This document shows positions 6,211-7,615 of a stretch of DNA of 7,615 bases, piece after piece. Under the pieces are notes generated by a model. The model saw only the letters and a program-made list of their open reading frames with translations, was not told the DNA's origin and did not search any database. Each line of letters starts with the position of its first letter. Positions within the stretch are counted from its first letter, which is position 1. The DNA comes from Lysobacteraceae bacterium. GTDB taxonomy: Bacteria > Pseudomonadota > Gammaproteobacteria > Xanthomonadales > Xanthomonadaceae. The stretch spans positions 1-7,615 of the forward strand of contig DMHI01000141.1 of NCBI GenBank assembly GCA_003449515.1, given 5' to 3'. The translations under genes and the position numbers were made by a program.

Positions 6211-6216
6211 ATTCTA
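6211..6216 (-). promoter_or_regulatory. etfB -10-like box TAGAAT
   Basis: The minus strand reads CGCTAGAATCG across 6219-6209, identical over 11 nt to the element before scoA. TAGAAT would place the start point near 6204, leaving a leader of about 41 nt before ATG 6163. A convincing -35 is not visible at normal spacing (CACGAC at 6240-6235 is weak), so an activator or a relaxed -35 may be involved. Confidence 0.5.
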
Positions 6217-6326
6217 GCGGCTGCGCGCGGGCCGGTCGTGGGCGCGCTGTCGATCCGGTGACAACGATGCGCGCAACCGTTGGCGATGACGCCGTCCGCG
6301 CCGCGGGGTTCCATACGGTCAGCGGC

Positions 6327-6355
6327 TTGCCGGTGACCATTTTTCTGGTCACAAT
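6327..6355 (+). promoter_or_regulatory. Promoter of the vapBC-like operon: TTGCCG/17/CACAAT
   Basis: TTGCCG (6327-6332) and CACAAT (6350-6355) are spaced by exactly 17 nt. The start point would fall near 6362, only one or two bases before the antitoxin ATG at 6364, so the message would be leaderless or nearly so. This agrees with the absence of any Shine-Dalgarno before the antitoxin. Confidence 0.6.
6333..6352. promoter_or_regulatory. TA operator: perfect 7-bp inverted repeat
   Basis: GTGACCA (6333-6339) and TGGTCAC (6346-6352) are exact reverse complements separated by TTTTTC. The repeat fills the -35/-10 spacer and covers the first bases of the -10. Phd/YefM antitoxins are known to bind such palindromes and repress their own operons, more strongly with toxin bound. 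Binding here would directly block RNA polymerase. It is the clearest operator-like site in the window. Confidence 0.7.
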
Positions 6356-6363
6356 GCGATGGC

Positions 6364-6609
6364 ATGAGCACACTCACCCTCAATCTCGCGGAAGCGAAGG
6401 CACGCTTGTCCGAGCTGACCGAGCGCGTGACGCACGGCGACGAGGTCGTCATCACCCGCCACGGCAAGCCGGTGGCGCGCATCCAGAAGGTGCGCGAGAA
6501 GGCGCGTCGCGTCGATGTGGCCGCATTCCGGCAGGCCACCGGAGAGCAGGCGGAGCAGCCCTCCGCCGCGCTCGTCATCCGTGAGCTGCGCGACGGCGCG
6601 CGTTACTGA
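6364..6609 (+). CDS. Type II antitoxin, Phd/YefM family
   Basis: This 81-residue protein should neutralise the following VapC-type toxin and repress the operon. Residues 5-43 carry the family's DNA-binding fold with the recognisable run LNLAEAKARLSELTERV (6-22), then GDEVVITRHGKPVARIQKV (25-43). The C-terminal part (about 50-81), with SAALVIRELRDGARY at the end, is the expected flexible, toxin-binding segment. Of three closely spaced ATGs (6354, 6359, 6364) only 6364 is in frame. It has no Shine-Dalgarno and a predicted start point almost at the codon, so translation may begin on a leaderless message. The toxin starts 9 nt after its stop. Phd-type antitoxins pair with several toxin families; here the partner is a PIN nuclease. 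Confidence 0.9.
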   Translation: MSTLTLNLAEAKARLSELTERVTHGDEVVITRHGKPVARIQKVREKARRVDVAAFRQATGEQAEQPSAALVIRELRDGARY

Positions 6610-6618
6610 CCCGGTGCG

Positions 6619-7056
6619 ATGGCCTACATCGACACCAGCGTCTGGGTGGCCGCGCTCTGCCGCGAAGCACTGACCGCCCGTGTCCAGACGTGGCTGGAAA
6701 AGCAGCCCGCCGGCGCGCTGCATACCAGCGGCTGGGTGCAGGCTGAATACGCCAGCGCACTCGCATTGAAGCAGCGCACCGGACAGCTCGACGCCGCACA
6801 GGCGGCGACGGCGATGACCCTGTTCAGCGCGGCGGCCGAGCACGCCTGTCGCCGAGTCAGTGTCGAGGAAGTGGATTTCGCGCTCGCCTCCCGGCTCGTC
6901 GCCGATCCGTCCAGCGGCCTGCGTGCCGGCGATGCCCTGCACCTGGCGATGGCGGCTCGCCAGGGCCTCGCCCTCGTCACCCTTGATTCGACCCTTGCGA
7001 AGGCCGCCCAGCGTTTTGGCGTGCAGTCGCGATTGCTCCAGGAAGAAACCGCATGA
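6619..7056 (+). CDS. vapC: Type II toxin, VapC-like PIN-domain ribonuclease
   Basis: This 145-residue single PIN domain is probably a metal-dependent RNase. Known VapC toxins cut tRNA or rRNA to stop translation; the target here cannot be predicted. The four acidic metal-binding positions are all present: Asp5 (MAYIDTSVW), Glu43 (VQAEYASAL), Asp105 (LRAGDALHLA) and Asp123 (LVTLDSTLA). Nothing suggests inactivation. The start at MAYID is the usual one for the family, and there is no clear Shine-Dalgarno, so translation probably depends on coupling to the antitoxin. The stop overlaps the xanB start (ATGA at 7053-7056), which is unusual for a TA toxin and links it to a housekeeping sugar-nucleotide gene. 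Base composition looks like its neighbours, so a recent arrival is not obvious. Confidence 0.92.
   Translation: MAYIDTSVWVAALCREALTARVQTWLEKQPAGALHTSGWVQAEYASALALKQRTGQLDAAQAATAMTLFSAAAEHACRRVSVEEVDFALASRLVADPSSGLRAGDALHLAMAARQGLALVTLDSTLAKAAQRFGVQSRLLQEETA
7040..7045 (+). promoter_or_regulatory. xanB ribosome binding site AGGAAG
   Basis: AGGAAG lies within the last codons of vapC, 7 nt before ATG 7053. It gives xanB its own good Shine-Dalgarno in addition to coupling with vapC, and supports this start. Confidence 0.65.
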
Positions 7057-7615
7057 TCGTTCCGGTCATCCTCAGCGGCGGCAGCGGCACCCGGCTGTGG
7101 CCGCTGTCGCGGCAGAATCTGCCGAAGCAGTTCCTCGCCCTCGCCGGCGCGGAAACCCTGTTCCAGCAGACGGTGAAACGCGCCGCGGGCGTGCCCGACG
7201 TCACCGCGCCGCTGGTGGTGGCCAGCGACGACCATCGCTTCCTTGCGGGCGAACAACTGCAGGCCATCGGCGTCACGCCGCGCGCCATCGTGCTCGAGCC
7301 GCTGGCCCGCAACACCGCGCCCGCCATCGCGCTGGCCGCGCTGCAGGTGGCCGAGCGCGACCCCGAGGCCCTGCTGCTGGTGCTGCCCGCCGACCACCGC
7401 ATTGGCGCGCCGGTGCGCTGGGTGGCCGCCGTGCAGAAGGCGCGGGCGCAGGCGGCGGCTGGCGCGCTGGTCACCTTCGGCATCGCGCCGACGGAAGCCC
7501 ACACCGGCTACGGCTACATCCGCTGCGGCGGGCCGTTGGACGAGGGCGTGTTCGCCGTCGAGCGTTTCGTCGAGAAGCCCGACGCCGCGACCGCGCACGC
7601 CTACCTCGCCGACGG
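7053..7615 (+). CDS. xanB: Mannose-1-phosphate guanylyltransferase/mannose-6-phosphate isomerase (5' part)
   Basis: The first 187 residues are present; the gene runs off the window. This is the nucleotidyltransferase half of the type II bifunctional enzyme (XanB/ManC/AlgA family) that makes GDP-mannose for LPS and exopolysaccharide. Motifs are MIVPVILSGGSGTRLWPLSR (1-20, pyrophosphorylase signature), PKQFLAL (24-30), EPLARNTAPAIALAAL (82-97), LVLPADHRI (109-117), FGIAPTEAHTGYGYI (142-156) and VERFVEKPD (169-177, with the FVEKP active-site motif). The isomerase domain expected near the C-terminus lies outside, so bifunctionality is inferred from similarity to the long form. It overlaps vapC by 4 nt, and no separate promoter is visible nearby; it probably shares the TA transcript, at least in part. 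Confidence 0.93.
   Translation, partial: MIVPVILSGGSGTRLWPLSRQNLPKQFLALAGAETLFQQTVKRAAGVPDVTAPLVVASDDHRFLAGEQLQAIGVTPRAIVLEPLARNTAPAIALAALQVAERDPEALLLVLPADHRIGAPVRWVAAVQKARAQAAAGALVTFGIAPTEAHTGYGYIRCGGPLDEGVFAVERFVEKPDAATAHAYLAD

Larger units (their letters stand above)
6164..6363. other. Divergent intergenic region between etfB and the TA module
   Basis: About 200 bp without a gene. It holds the minus-strand etfB promoter-like box (6211-6216), the plus-strand TA promoter with its inverted repeat (6327-6355), and a lone GGTGAC at 6257-6262 that matches a half-site of that repeat. Open frames crossing it on both strands look like non-coding extensions of etfB and shadows. Confidence 0.6.

Noticed and set aside
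4847..6217. 456-codon plus-strand open frame antisense to etfA and etfB
   Set aside because: The opposite strand carries two complete, motif-verified etf genes. The plus-strand translation is Arg/Gly/Asp-rich without recognisable motifs, a typical shadow in GC-rich DNA.
6164..6373. 70-codon N-terminal extension of etfB
   Set aside because: EtfB proteins begin at MKILV; the extension crosses the promoter-like box and the TA operator and resembles no known leader.
6624..7598. 324-codon minus-strand open frame across vapC and xanB
   Set aside because: Antisense shadow of two clear genes; the translation has no recognisable domain.
1..7615. tRNA, rRNA, CRISPR array, insertion sequence or prophage
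   Set aside because: I saw no clover-leaf, no regularly spaced repeats, no transposase or terminal inverted repeats, and no phage genes; nearly all of the window is filled by ordinary genes.

Overview
The window is GC-rich, about two-thirds G+C by eye, and almost every codon in the real genes ends in G or C. The gene set is two glycosyltransferases, a CoA-transferase pair, etfBA and xanB/manC. It recalls the O-antigen/LPS chromosomal region of Xanthomonas and relatives, where such clusters lie near etf genes and xanAB. I infer a Lysobacteraceae (Xanthomonadaceae) or similar gammaproteobacterium; this rests on gene content and remembered synteny, not on a search.

Layout. (1) 1-2812(2925), plus strand: the end of a surface-polysaccharide operon. 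It holds the 3' end of an unknown gene, a GT4-type glycosyltransferase and a GT-A-type glycosyltransferase, the first two joined by an ATGA overlap. The third gene carries an A8 tract near its end. A -1 slip there replaces a 7-residue tail of non-coding character with a 45-residue basic tail of coding character. (2) 2926-4417, plus strand: a promoter-like element, scoA-scoB (succinyl-CoA:3-oxoacid CoA-transferase) and a strong intrinsic terminator. (3) 4439-6163, minus strand: etfB then etfA, convergent with scoAB. (4) 6164-6363: a divergent intergenic region with an etfB -10-like box on the minus strand and, on the plus strand, a promoter containing a perfect inverted repeat. (5) 6364-7615, plus strand: a Phd/YefM-VapC toxin-antitoxin pair whose toxin stop codon overlaps the start of xanB (mannose-1-phosphate guanylyltransferase/mannose-6-phosphate isomerase), which runs off the window.

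How the genes work together: the outer parts (glycosyltransferases, XanB) make nucleotide sugars and surface glycan. The centre (ScoAB, EtfBA) is acyl-CoA and ketone-body metabolism plus electron transfer from flavin dehydrogenases to the respiratory chain. The TA pair sits at the join and appears to share a transcript with xanB.

Most notable: a complete set of -1 frameshift-like elements in the second glycosyltransferase (SD-like GGAG, A AAA AAA in the correct phase, a 10-bp bulged stem, and a coding-like -1 frame). A simple one-base deletion or a sequencing error in the homopolymer remains the main alternative. Also notable are the vapC/xanB overlap, the operator-like repeat inside an almost leaderless TA promoter, and an 11-nt element shared by the scoA and etfB promoters.
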